64,000 bases of DNA, from positions 62,001-126,000 of the forward strand of contig NZ_VLKJ01000005.1 of the NCBI RefSeq assembly GCF_007830315.1. Reading direction: 5' to 3'. Made by a program: the position numbers and the translations under genes. Origin of the DNA: Novosphingobium taihuense. Lineage in GTDB: Bacteria; Pseudomonadota; Alphaproteobacteria; Sphingomonadales; Sphingomonadaceae. Numbering within the stretch: the stretch's first letter is position 1; each line of letters begins with the position of its first letter. The notes below the pieces were generated by a model. That model saw nothing but the letters and a program-made list of their open reading frames with translations. It was not told the DNA's origin and did no database searches. Shown piece by piece: positions 16,386 to 23,829 of the stretch.

Positions 16386-16401
16386 TTGGACTTAGGATCA
16401 A
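16386..16401. promoter_or_regulatory. PQQ-island dyad, copy 5 (small cytochrome c promoter)
   Basis: TTGGACTTAGGATCAA lies 60 bases upstream of the cytochrome c start and overlaps the last codon of the ThuA-like gene. It fits the TTGRACY-N2-GG-N3-AA pattern. Confidence 0.52.
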
Positions 16402-17180
16402 GCTTTCGCTGGACGCTCCTTCAGCCAGACAATCCCGCGCCGCAGCAGATCGTAGAACACCGGCAGGTCCCAGGCGCAGCGGTCCACCGTGGGCCACCAG
16501 TCGAGCATGGGTTGCAGATCGTAATGCCCGCGGCAATGGCCCAGCGTGTTATAGAGCACGCCGCCTTTTCCGTGATCCTTCAGGTACATGACGGCATGCT
16601 TGCCGATGGCGTCAGCCGCCTCGACAAAGCCGGTCCCTTCAACTGTGCAGTCGGTTTCGAGCAGGACGTGCATGTTTCCGTGGTACTCCATGTGATAGAG
16701 TTCGTCGGTCGTCTCGAATGGCTCGATGCCCTGAACCAGCGGGTGATCGGGATCGGCAACCGTCACCGTGTATGGTGCGATCGGGGGGTGGCTGAGGAAC
16801 TGGCTGCCGAGCAGGTCCATCATCAGCGGGGCCCAGCGCGGCGCGTCCCACAGGTCCTTGTTGGGTCCTTCCGTCAGGAAGCGCAGGACCGAATTGGTGC
16901 CGTGGAGCGCATACCAGCGCCCGCCCGCCTGCAGCCAGTCCCGCAAGGCTTCCTGCGCCTTCAATGAGGGCGTGACGTCGCAGGTGTAGGTGATCAGGAT
17001 GTCTGCCGCGCGGATCGCCTCGATATTCTCGTAATCCTCGAACACGCGGGTGCGGATCGCCGGGTCTTCGGCCAGCAGCTTGAGCAGTTCAAGCCGGGCG
17101 AAGTCCATGTCATGCCACACCCCGCCGCAGACGAGGACGCAATCGATCCGGGGCGGGCGGACCTCAGCCTGCTCGCTCAC
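16398..17180 (-). CDS. ThuA-like (trehalose-utilisation / glutamine-amidotransferase-fold) protein
   Basis: About 260 residues with the ThuA-like class I amidotransferase fold: CVLVCGGVWHDM at the N-terminus, ILITYTCDV, GGRWYALHG, DELYHMEYH, and the GGVLYNTLGHCRGHYD block near the C-terminus. ThuA proteins are involved in oxidation of disaccharides or of their keto forms, without a defined catalytic cysteine. Here the gene follows a Rieske oxygenase, with its GTG start inside that gene's stop (GTGA), so it is probably in the same pathway. The longer open frame overlaps the oxygenase and is rejected. Exact function unknown. Confidence 0.78.
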   Translation of the reverse strand: MSEQAEVRPPRIDCVLVCGGVWHDMDFARLELLKLLAEDPAIRTRVFEDYENIEAIRAADILITYTCDVTPSLKAQEALRDWLQAGGRWYALHGTNSVLRFLTEGPNKDLWDAPRWAPLMMDLLGSQFLSHPPIAPYTVTVADPDHPLVQGIEPFETTDELYHMEYHGNMHVLLETDCTVEGTGFVEAADAIGKHAVMYLKDHGKGGVLYNTLGHCRGHYDLQPMLDWWPTVDRCAWDLPVFYDLLRRGIVWLKERPAKA

Positions 17181-18595
17181 GCCTTGGCTCCAAGTTCGCC
17201 GTTCAGGTACTTGTCGAGCGTCTGGTGGAACTGGCGGATGCGGATTTCCTGATAGTCGCCAAGGTTGACCTCGCCGGTCTTCGAGGCGTGGAGGCCGGTC
17301 TGCACGTAGGGCAGGTTGTCCATGTCCTGTTCGAACACGTGGCCCAGCACGCCGAGTTCGGGCGCATCGGTCCACTTCTGATCGGGCGACAGCAGCTTCA
17401 TCGGCACGCCGTGCGGCATCGGATCACCCTTCTTCACGCGGGCGAGGATGCGCACTTCCATCAGGCAGGTGTCGGGCGTCTTTCCGGGGCGCCAGCGATA
17501 GACGATGTTCGGCATGAACCCGCCCCATGGCGCGAAGTTGGGGAAGACGTTGTAGACGAGGCCATCGAGCAGTTCGGCATCGGTGGCATGGTCGTGATCA
17601 TAGCCGGTCTGCGCCGTGTAGCCTGCGCGCATCGCGGCGCCCAACGCCGCGCGGGCTGTCATGCCTTCGGGCACGCTGACGGCGAAGGGATCGCCCGAGG
17701 CATCGTAGTTGTCAGCCGAGCGGCCATTGTACTTGCAGAACTCGTCGACGATCCACTGCTGGGTCTTGCCGTTCGGATCGACGTGCGGGGACATGATGCC
17801 GAAGGGCACATGGTTGACGTTCACGTTGTCGCCATAGGTCCAGTAGGCGGCGTTGGCGTCTCCGGTGAACGGCAGCAATTGCGGGTGGGTGACGACGGTG
17901 TGCCAGGCTTCCATGAAGGCTTCGGCCGTGACCTTCCAGTTGGCCGGGACTTCCTTGGCTACCCAGATCACCGTGGTGCATTCCTCATGCCGCCAGCGCT
18001 TGAAGAATTCGGGGATGGGGGCGAGATATTCCTCGAGGGTGGGGCCGCCCGGTTCCTCGCGCAGGAAGATATATCCGCCCCAGCGGCCGACTTCGGCTTC
18101 GGGCAACTGCATCTTCTCGGCGGACAGGTGCTTGAAGTCCCACGAACAGGGCATCCCGGCAAAGCTGCCGTCCTTGTTCCAGGCAAAGCCGTGGAAGGGG
18201 CAGGTGAACTTGTCCGCCGTGCCGTCCTCTGTCCGCAGCTTGCGTCCGCGGTGGAGGCAGACGTTGTGCATCGCCTTGACGCTGCCGTCTTCCTGGCGGG
18301 AGATCAGCCACGACCGGCCCGCATTCTCGAACACGGTGTAATCGCCGGGTTCGGGAATGTCCTCCTCGCGCGCGGCAAACTGCCAGACGTGGGGCCACAT
18401 CTTCTCGCGTTCGAGCTTGGCAAATTCTTCCGAGGTATAGCGCTCTGCAGCAATCGGGTCGGACCCGCGATACTGGTAGCTTTCTTCGGTCAGGATGGCG
18501 GGAGCAGGGCGCGAATCCTGCGCCAGCAGTTCCTGCCAGCTGATTGCCTCGCAACGATTCTTGCCGCCGCCCATGTTCGGATCGCTGTCAGCCAT
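17177..18595 (-). CDS. Rieske aromatic-ring-hydroxylating oxygenase, alpha subunit (first)
   Basis: A 472-residue non-haem iron oxygenase. The Rieske [2Fe-2S] site has C113/H115 and C132/H135 (CLH, CPFH). The catalytic domain has the mononuclear-iron histidines H232 and H237 in AWHTVVTHPQ. Length and motif order fit the large subunit of ring-hydroxylating or O-demethylating oxygenases. No ferredoxin, reductase or small subunit is adjacent, so electron partners must be encoded elsewhere. It resembles the enzyme at 55850-57271 in layout (HPQLL block, final NLGDYQEIRIRQFHQ against NLGNYQESRIRHFQ). ATG 18595 has GAGGAA upstream. It is divergent from a three-SDR operon. Confidence 0.88.
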   Translation of the reverse strand: MADSDPNMGGGKNRCEAISWQELLAQDSRPAPAILTEESYQYRGSDPIAAERYTSEEFAKLEREKMWPHVWQFAAREEDIPEPGDYTVFENAGRSWLISRQEDGSVKAMHNVCLHRGRKLRTEDGTADKFTCPFHGFAWNKDGSFAGMPCSWDFKHLSAEKMQLPEAEVGRWGGYIFLREEPGGPTLEEYLAPIPEFFKRWRHEECTTVIWVAKEVPANWKVTAEAFMEAWHTVVTHPQLLPFTGDANAAYWTYGDNVNVNHVPFGIMSPHVDPNGKTQQWIVDEFCKYNGRSADNYDASGDPFAVSVPEGMTARAALGAAMRAGYTAQTGYDHDHATDAELLDGLVYNVFPNFAPWGGFMPNIVYRWRPGKTPDTCLMEVRILARVKKGDPMPHGVPMKLLSPDQKWTDAPELGVLGHVFEQDMDNLPYVQTGLHASKTGEVNLGDYQEIRIRQFHQTLDKYLNGELGAKA

Positions 18596-18612
18596 TATGA
18601 TTCCTCACCCAG

Positions 18613-18636
18613 ATTTCCGGTATTCCTGCCGGTTTT
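18613..18636. promoter_or_regulatory. Operator-like element before the first Rieske gene
   Basis: On the minus strand this reads AAAACCGGCA-GGAA-TACCGGAAAT. The left arm is identical to that of a 10-4-10 inverted repeat before the Rieske gene at 55850-57271, and the layout is the same, though this copy's right arm is degenerate. It lies about 20-40 bases upstream of the start. Suggests a shared regulator. Confidence 0.4.
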
Positions 18637-18747
18637 GCCGGTCCCGCGCACGCGCGTCACCTTGCTGAAAGCATAGGTTGCAGAAGGTACGCGCGGGCGT
18701 AACCACTGACGCTATAAATGCATGCGGAATCTCGCGGGAGAGAGCAA

Positions 18748-19530
18748 TTGTCCAAGAGGCTTGAAGGGAAAGTCGCCCTAATCACTGGCGGCACCACCGG
18801 CATCGGCGCGGCCACCGTGGCCCGGTTGACGCAGGAAGGTGCCAAGGTCTGGTTCACCGGATCGAAGGAAGAGGCGGCCACTGCGCTCTGCGCGGAAACG
18901 GGCGCAGTGTTTCGCAAGCTGCGCGTGCAGGACGCTGCGGGCTGGCCGGGCCTGATCGACGAGATCATTGTTGCCGAAGGTCGCCTTGACATCGTGTTTG
19001 CCAATGCCGGGACCGAAAGCGGCGATGCCAGCATCGAGGACGTTTCCATCGAAGGGTGGGACAATGTCGTGGCGGTCAACCAGACCGGCGTGATGCTGAC
19101 CGTGCAGGCCGCGATAAGGGGTATGAAGCGCAATCCCGATGGGCCCAAAGGCTCGATCATCATCAACTCGTCGATGAACGCCACGCGCCCCCTGGGCAAT
19201 TACGTGACCTATTCGGTGACGAAGGCGGCTGTTTGTGCACTTGCCAAGTCCGCCGCCGTCCATTGCGGGCAGCAGGGCTATGCCATTCGCGTCAACGCGA
19301 TCCTGCCCGGCGTGGTGGAAACGCCGCTGATCCAGCAGATCATGAACGCGCAACCCGATCCCGCCGCGGCGCGCGCGATCTACGAAGGCATGGCCCCGCT
19401 GAAGCGCATGGCGCAGCTGAACGAGGTGGCGGGCCTCGTTGCCTACCTTTCGAGCGATGAGGCCGGATTCATCTCCGGCGCGGAATACGCAATCGATGGC
19501 GCGACGACCGCCGGCATGATGGGGGTCTGA
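18748..19530 (+). CDS. SDR-family oxidoreductase 1
   Basis: A 260-residue short-chain dehydrogenase with a Rossmann fold. The cofactor motif is TGGTTGIG (residues 13-20), with FANAG at 84-88. The catalytic Tyr155 and Lys159 lie in YSVTK, with the Ser in INSSMN. The likely start is TTG at 18748, preceded by GGGAGAG; an ATG at 18718 would add ten residues without a ribosome site. The SGAEYAIDGATTAG tail is typical of classical SDRs. It is first of three SDRs in one operon divergent from a Rieske oxygenase, so successive alcohol/diol oxidations of a ring-hydroxylated or aliphatic substrate are plausible. Substrate unknown. Confidence 0.85.
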   Translation: MSKRLEGKVALITGGTTGIGAATVARLTQEGAKVWFTGSKEEAATALCAETGAVFRKLRVQDAAGWPGLIDEIIVAEGRLDIVFANAGTESGDASIEDVSIEGWDNVVAVNQTGVMLTVQAAIRGMKRNPDGPKGSIIINSSMNATRPLGNYVTYSVTKAAVCALAKSAAVHCGQQGYAIRVNAILPGVVETPLIQQIMNAQPDPAAARAIYEGMAPLKRMAQLNEVAGLVAYLSSDEAGFISGAEYAIDGATTAGMMGV

Positions 19531-19535
19531 GTACC

Positions 19536-20351
19536 ATGGAACTTCTCGCACAGCGCCTGAAAGGGCGCGTCGCCTTCATCTCGGGCGGCCTTCGCGGCAT
19601 CGGCCTTGCCTGTGCGACCCGTTTCCTCGCCGAAGGTGCCGAGGTGGTGCTGTCCGACCTTGATGCAGAGGACAGCGATACCGCGCGTGAGGTGATGGGC
19701 AAGCTGGGGCAGGCTGCCAGCTACATCAGCGCCAACGTGGCGAAGGAAGAGGACTGGGAGCGCGCGGTCGCCCTGGTCAAGGAACGCCACGGCAAGTGCC
19801 ACGTGCTCGTCAACAATGCCGGGATCGATCTGACCGGTCCGGTCGAGAGCCTGAGCATGGAAGGCTGGCGGCGGATCATGTCGATCAACGTCGATGGCGT
19901 GTTCCTTGGCACCAAGCATTTCGTGCCGCTGATGGCAGAAAGCGGCAAGGATTTCCGCGGCGGCGCCTCGATCATCAACGTCAGCTCGATCATGGGCCTC
20001 GTCGGCATGAACGAGGTTTCGGCCTACAATGCCAGCAAGGGCGCGGTGCGGCTGTTCACCAAGGGCATCGCCATCGAGTTCTGCCAGAAGAAGACCCCGA
20101 TCCGCGCCAATTCGCTGCATCCCGGTTTTGTCGAAACCCCGCTGCTGAAGGCCGGGTTCCAGCGCTGGGTCGATCAGGGCTTTGCCGAAAAGCCTGACGA
20201 TCTGGTGGCGGGTGTGGTGGGCGCAACACCAATTGGCCGTCTCGCACAGCCAGAAGAACTGGCCTCGGCCGCATTCTTCCTCGCCAGCGAGGATTCAAGC
20301 TACATGACCGGCGCGGAGCTGGTGATTGACGGGGGATGGACCGCACAATGA
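19536..20351 (+). CDS. SDR-family oxidoreductase 2
   Basis: A 271-residue classical SDR. The cofactor site is SGGLRGIG (residues 16-23), with an Asp41 after strand 2 (LSDLD) that favours NAD(H). NNAG lies at 93-96, the catalytic Ser near 151, and Tyr164/Lys168 in YNASK. The C-terminal SYMTGAELVIDGGWTAQ is typical. It starts six bases after SDR 1 and overlaps SDR 3 by ATGA, so the three form a coupled operon. The residue pattern resembles cyclohexanol or steroid dehydrogenases, but specificity cannot be read from it. Confidence 0.88.
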   Translation: MELLAQRLKGRVAFISGGLRGIGLACATRFLAEGAEVVLSDLDAEDSDTAREVMGKLGQAASYISANVAKEEDWERAVALVKERHGKCHVLVNNAGIDLTGPVESLSMEGWRRIMSINVDGVFLGTKHFVPLMAESGKDFRGGASIINVSSIMGLVGMNEVSAYNASKGAVRLFTKGIAIEFCQKKTPIRANSLHPGFVETPLLKAGFQRWVDQGFAEKPDDLVAGVVGATPIGRLAQPEELASAAFFLASEDSSYMTGAELVIDGGWTAQ

Positions 20352-21127
20352 CGATTGCTCTGGATAATGTGGTAGCCGTGGTCACCGGCGCGGCGGGCGG
20401 CATCGGGCGTGAGCTGGTCAAGGCAATGAAGGCGGCCAACGCCATCGTCATCGCCACCGACCTTGCCGCCGAAGCGCAGATCGAAGGCGCGCAGCATTAC
20501 CTCAAGCATGACGTGACGAGCGAGGCTGACTGGCGCGCCGTGGCGTCGCTCGTGCAGGACAAGTATGGCAGGCTCGATGCGCTGGTGAACAATGCCGGCT
20601 ATTCGATTGTCACCAAGTTCGAAGAAACGCCGCTTTCGGATTTCCACCGGGTCAACGCGATCAACGTGGATTCGATCATCATCGGCACGCAAGTGCTGCT
20701 ACCGCTGCTGAAGGAAGGCGGCAAGGCGCGGGCAGGGGGCGCTTCGGTGGTCAACTTCTCCAGCGTCGGCGGATTGCGCGGCGCGGCCTTCAACGCGGCC
20801 TATTGCACCAGCAAGGCCGCGGTGAAGATGCTGTCCAAGTGCCTTGGTGCGGAATTCGCGGCGCTGGGCCACAACATCCGCGTCAACTCGGTCCATCCCG
20901 GCGGGATCGACACGCCGATGCTCGCCTCGATCATGGACAAGTATGTCGAGCTGGGCGCCGTGCCTTCGCGCGAGGTTGCGGTCCAAGGCATGATCGCTAG
21001 CCACCCCATCGGACGCATGGGCCGGCCTGACGAGATGGGCGGCGGCGTGGTCTATCTTTGCTCGGACGCAGCGAGCTTCGTGACCTGCACCGAGTTCGTG
21101 ATGGACGGTGGGTTCAGTCAGGTCTGA
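20348..21127 (+). CDS. SDR-family oxidoreductase 3
   Basis: A 259-residue classical SDR with TGAAGGIG (13-20), D38 after strand 2, NNAG (81-84), Ser near 138, and Tyr152/Lys156 in YCTSK. The ATG at 20348 overlaps the stop of SDR 2 (ATGA) and is preferred over the ATG at 20336, which sits directly on the GGGGG ribosome site. Last gene of the SDR operon; a hairpin at 21172-21196 separates it from the convergent GntR gene. Substrate unknown. Confidence 0.86.
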   Translation: MTIALDNVVAVVTGAAGGIGRELVKAMKAANAIVIATDLAAEAQIEGAQHYLKHDVTSEADWRAVASLVQDKYGRLDALVNNAGYSIVTKFEETPLSDFHRVNAINVDSIIIGTQVLLPLLKEGGKARAGGASVVNFSSVGGLRGAAFNAAYCTSKAAVKMLSKCLGAEFAALGHNIRVNSVHPGGIDTPMLASIMDKYVELGAVPSREVAVQGMIASHPIGRMGRPDEMGGGVVYLCSDAASFVTCTEFVMDGGFSQV

Positions 21128-21171
21128 CGGACTTTGGTGCGGCGTCGCGACAATGAGATTTGAGGACATGC

Positions 21172-21196
21172 GGGCAGGTCCGGGCCGAACCTGCCC
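21172..21196. terminator. Hairpin between convergent SDR and GntR genes
   Basis: GGGCAGGT (21172-21179) pairs with ACCTGCCC (21189-21196); the loop can add a CGG/CCG pair. There is no clear T-run on either side. Position between two convergent stops suggests a bidirectional terminator. Confidence 0.45.
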
Positions 21197-21223
21197 ATCC
21201 AATTCAACTGACCCGCGAATGCA

Positions 21224-21892
21224 TCAACTGTAGAACTCGTCCTCAATGCGGGCGAGGGTGTCGAAACCATCGCCGATGTGCTGGCGCATGGCGCGCTCGG
21301 CGCCTTCGGCATCGCCTGCCAGAATCAAGGTCAACATGGCCTGATGATCGGCGTTGGCGGTCTTCAGGCGCTCCTCGTCGTAGAAGCTTTCGAACAGGAG
21401 GCGGTGGATCGGCACGTTGAGGCGCTGGAGGTGGTCGGCGATCACCTTGTTGCCAGAACCCTCGACGATCAGGCGATGCCATTCGTTATTGAGCCGCCCG
21501 AAGCGGTCGGGTGCACGTTCGTGCACGCATGTATCGAGTTGGGCTTGCAGTGCCTTCAACCGTTCGAGGGTGGCGGCATCGGCGTTCACGGTGAAATCGT
21601 GCGCCGCCATGCCTTCGAGCGCCATGCGCGCACGATAGATCTGGCGCACTTCGTCGAGCGTCGAGCTTCGCACGGAAGCGCCGCGGAATTCCTCGATTTC
21701 GACAAGGCCTTCGCCTTCGAGGCGTTTTAGCGCTTCGCGTACCTTTGACCGGCTCGCCCCGGTCTGACGGATGATGTCGACCTCCACCAGCCGCTGGCCG
21801 GGGACGAAGCGCCCGGTGCGGATGCGTTGGCGCACCCAGTCGGCGATTTCCTGGCCAGTGGGGGCGCGATCGATTGGTGCATCTTGGGCCAT
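21224..21892 (-). CDS. GntR-family transcriptional regulator, FCD (FadR-like) subgroup
   Basis: About 222 residues. An N-terminal winged HTH (GQEIADWVRQRIRTGRFVPG ... ASRSKVREALKRLEGEGLVE) is followed by a C-terminal all-helical FCD ligand domain. Histidines in NNEWHRLI, NADHQAML and MRQHIGD are likely metal/ligand residues. Such repressors respond to small carboxylic acids. The start is either ATG 21892 or TTG 21898; the AGGAGA site is better spaced for the TTG. It is divergent from the hydrolase/TonB/TRAP operon. A TTGT-N2-ACAA palindrome in the shared promoter (21922-21933) matches the FadR-subgroup operator style, so autoregulation and control of that operon are likely. Confidence 0.87.
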   Translation of the reverse strand: MAQDAPIDRAPTGQEIADWVRQRIRTGRFVPGQRLVEVDIIRQTGASRSKVREALKRLEGEGLVEIEEFRGASVRSSTLDEVRQIYRARMALEGMAAHDFTVNADAATLERLKALQAQLDTCVHERAPDRFGRLNNEWHRLIVEGSGNKVIADHLQRLNVPIHRLLFESFYDEERLKTANADHQAMLTLILAGDAEGAERAMRQHIGDGFDTLARIEDEFYS

Positions 21893-21921
21893 GCGCAACC
21901 CTATCTCCTGTTATGGACGAA

Positions 21922-21933
21922 ATTGTCAACAAT
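21922..21933. promoter_or_regulatory. GntR/FCD-type operator palindrome
   Basis: ATTGTCAACAAT is a perfect 5-2-5 inverted repeat 30 bases from the GntR start. It has the TTGT-NN-ACAA form bound by many FCD-type GntR regulators. An outer pair ATGGAC / GTCCAT (21913-21944) brackets it, widening the symmetry. Confidence 0.5.
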
Positions 21934-21954
21934 ATCGTTGTCCATTTTTCGGTT

Positions 21955-21967
21955 GTAAGCGCTTGCG
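21955..21967. promoter_or_regulatory. LacI-type operator candidate A (AGCGCTTGC)
   Basis: GTAAGCGCTTGCG has the CG-centred AAGCGCTT core typical of LacI-family sites. It lies about 60 bases upstream of the CocE-like hydrolase start. The same AGCGMTTGC string occurs before the second CapA module, the P450 and lacI. Confidence 0.45.
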
Positions 21968-22023
21968 GGATAGGTGATCACAAGCTGGCAAGAGCGGCGG
22001 ATCGATCCGTCCGGGAGAGCATC

Positions 22024-23775
22024 GTGAAGGGATTCCGCAATCTTACAGGCGCCGTCGTGGCGCTGGCCAGCGTGGCGATGCCCGTTGCCGCGGTTGCGGA
22101 CGGCTATCCCGATGTCGTGCGCTCGTCGATCTACGTGCCGGTGCGCGATGGCACGAAGCTGGCGGTGAACATCTATCGCCCGGCAAGAGGTACGACCGCG
22201 GCGCAAGAACGCCTGCCGGTGATCTTTTCATTCACGCCCTATCGCGCGCGCTTCAGGGATAAGGCCAACGGAGGTGGGGACGGCAAGGTTGTCGAGCTGG
22301 CCCTGGATGACCGGCTTGCCATGCGCTCGCTGATCCGGGCGGGCTATGTCGTCGCCACGGCGGACATTCGCGGCAAGGGTGCATCGTTCGGGCATCGCCG
22401 GGGTTTTCAGGATCGGACGGAGGCCTATGACGGCTACGATCTGGTCGAATGGCTGGCGCGCCAACCGTTCTCTACCGGCAAGGTCGGGATGATCGGCTGT
22501 TCCTATCTCGGCGGATCGACGTTCCACACCACATCGACCACGCCGCCGTCGCTGAAAGCCGTGTTCATCGGCGCGTCCGATCTCGACAAGTATGCCTTCG
22601 TGCGGCGCGGCGGGATTCCGGCGCAGTTCAACACGCGGCCGGACGAACCGGCAGACGTCGATCTCGCCAGTGTGCCCTTGGACGCCGACATCGATGGCGC
22701 GATGCTGAGGGCGGCAGTCGCCGAACATGCGGCCAACACGCCGATGGCTCCGCTGTGGTACGGTATGCCCTATCGCGACAGCGTTTCGGCCTTCACCGGA
22801 AACCAGTTCTGGAACGAGGTCGGCACTTTCAACTACCTCGATCGCATCCGCAAGGCGGGCATTGCCACCTATTTCTGGAGCAACTGGCAGGACGAACCGA
22901 CCGCGCAGGCCCTGATCAGCGCCGCCAACATGCCGGGATCGAAGTTCCTGGCAGGGCCCGGAAGCCATTGCGTGCCGCCGCCGGGGTTCGACTTTACCGG
23001 CGAAGTGACCCGCTACTTCGACCTTCACCTCAAGGGCGTGGCCTACGGCATGGAGTCAGCCCCGCGGGCGACGTACTGGCTAGAAGGGCTGGACGGCAAG
23101 GGCGGCTATGTCCGTTCCAACCTGCTGCCGGGCGAGGGGGCCAAGCCGGTTTCGTGGTTCCTCGGTAGCGGCAGGAGCGGCACGGCACGTTCGGCAAACG
23201 ATGCCGTGCTGGGCAAGGCGCCAGCGGGCCGGGGCGTGGATCGCTTCACCGTGAACTACGACCTGCCGGACCCTGAATATTTTGCGTTCTGGGCGCAGCC
23301 GATGGATGCCAACGGCCTGTCCTACACGACGCCTGCGCTGACCGCTCCGATGAAGCTGGTCGGCTTCCCGGTAGCGCGTCTTTCGGTCTCTGCCGACAAG
23401 ACCGACGCCAACGTGTTCGTCTATCTCGATCAGGTCGATGCCACCGGCAAGGCCGAGGTCGTGGCATTCGGGCGCCTCGCGCTGTCGCATCGCAAGGAGG
23501 CCAAGGCGCCCTACGACACGATGGGCCTGCCATGGCATTCGGGGTTGAAGGCTGATGTCTCGCCGGTCCGGCCAGGGCAGGTGGTGCGTGTCAACATCGA
23601 CATGACGCCGGTCTCGCGCGTGGTGCCTGCGGGTGCGCGGCTGCGGCTGACCGTGGCGGGGGCCGATCCGCGCCAGCGCAATCTCAAGGACATTCGCGTC
23701 ACGCCTGCGCCGATCATCACGGTGCATCGCGGCGGCGCCACTGCATCCCGGCTCGACCTGCCGGTAAACAACTGA
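22024..23775 (+). CDS. Secreted CocE/NonD-family (S15-like) acyl hydrolase
   Basis: A 583-residue alpha/beta hydrolase with a signal peptide (ending VAAVADG). The nucleophile Ser160 is in GCSYLGG; the acid is likely in the NWQDEPT segment and the His is in GPGSHC. The C-terminal beta jelly-roll domain ends in RLRLTVAGADPRQRN, as in cocaine esterase and X-Pro dipeptidyl peptidases. It would cleave ester or amide bonds outside the cytoplasm before uptake. GTG 22024 is preferred: it has GGGAGA upstream and gives a clean signal peptide, whereas the longer frame runs through the promoter. First gene of the large import operon. Confidence 0.85.
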   Translation: MKGFRNLTGAVVALASVAMPVAAVADGYPDVVRSSIYVPVRDGTKLAVNIYRPARGTTAAQERLPVIFSFTPYRARFRDKANGGGDGKVVELALDDRLAMRSLIRAGYVVATADIRGKGASFGHRRGFQDRTEAYDGYDLVEWLARQPFSTGKVGMIGCSYLGGSTFHTTSTTPPSLKAVFIGASDLDKYAFVRRGGIPAQFNTRPDEPADVDLASVPLDADIDGAMLRAAVAEHAANTPMAPLWYGMPYRDSVSAFTGNQFWNEVGTFNYLDRIRKAGIATYFWSNWQDEPTAQALISAANMPGSKFLAGPGSHCVPPPGFDFTGEVTRYFDLHLKGVAYGMESAPRATYWLEGLDGKGGYVRSNLLPGEGAKPVSWFLGSGRSGTARSANDAVLGKAPAGRGVDRFTVNYDLPDPEYFAFWAQPMDANGLSYTTPALTAPMKLVGFPVARLSVSADKTDANVFVYLDQVDATGKAEVVAFGRLALSHRKEAKAPYDTMGLPWHSGLKADVSPVRPGQVVRVNIDMTPVSRVVPAGARLRLTVAGADPRQRNLKDIRVTPAPIITVHRGGATASRLDLPVNN

Positions 23776-23829
23776 ATTATCATCGAAATGTAAAGCCGCA
23801 CTGACGGCTCAGGGAAGGAGTAGGGGAAT

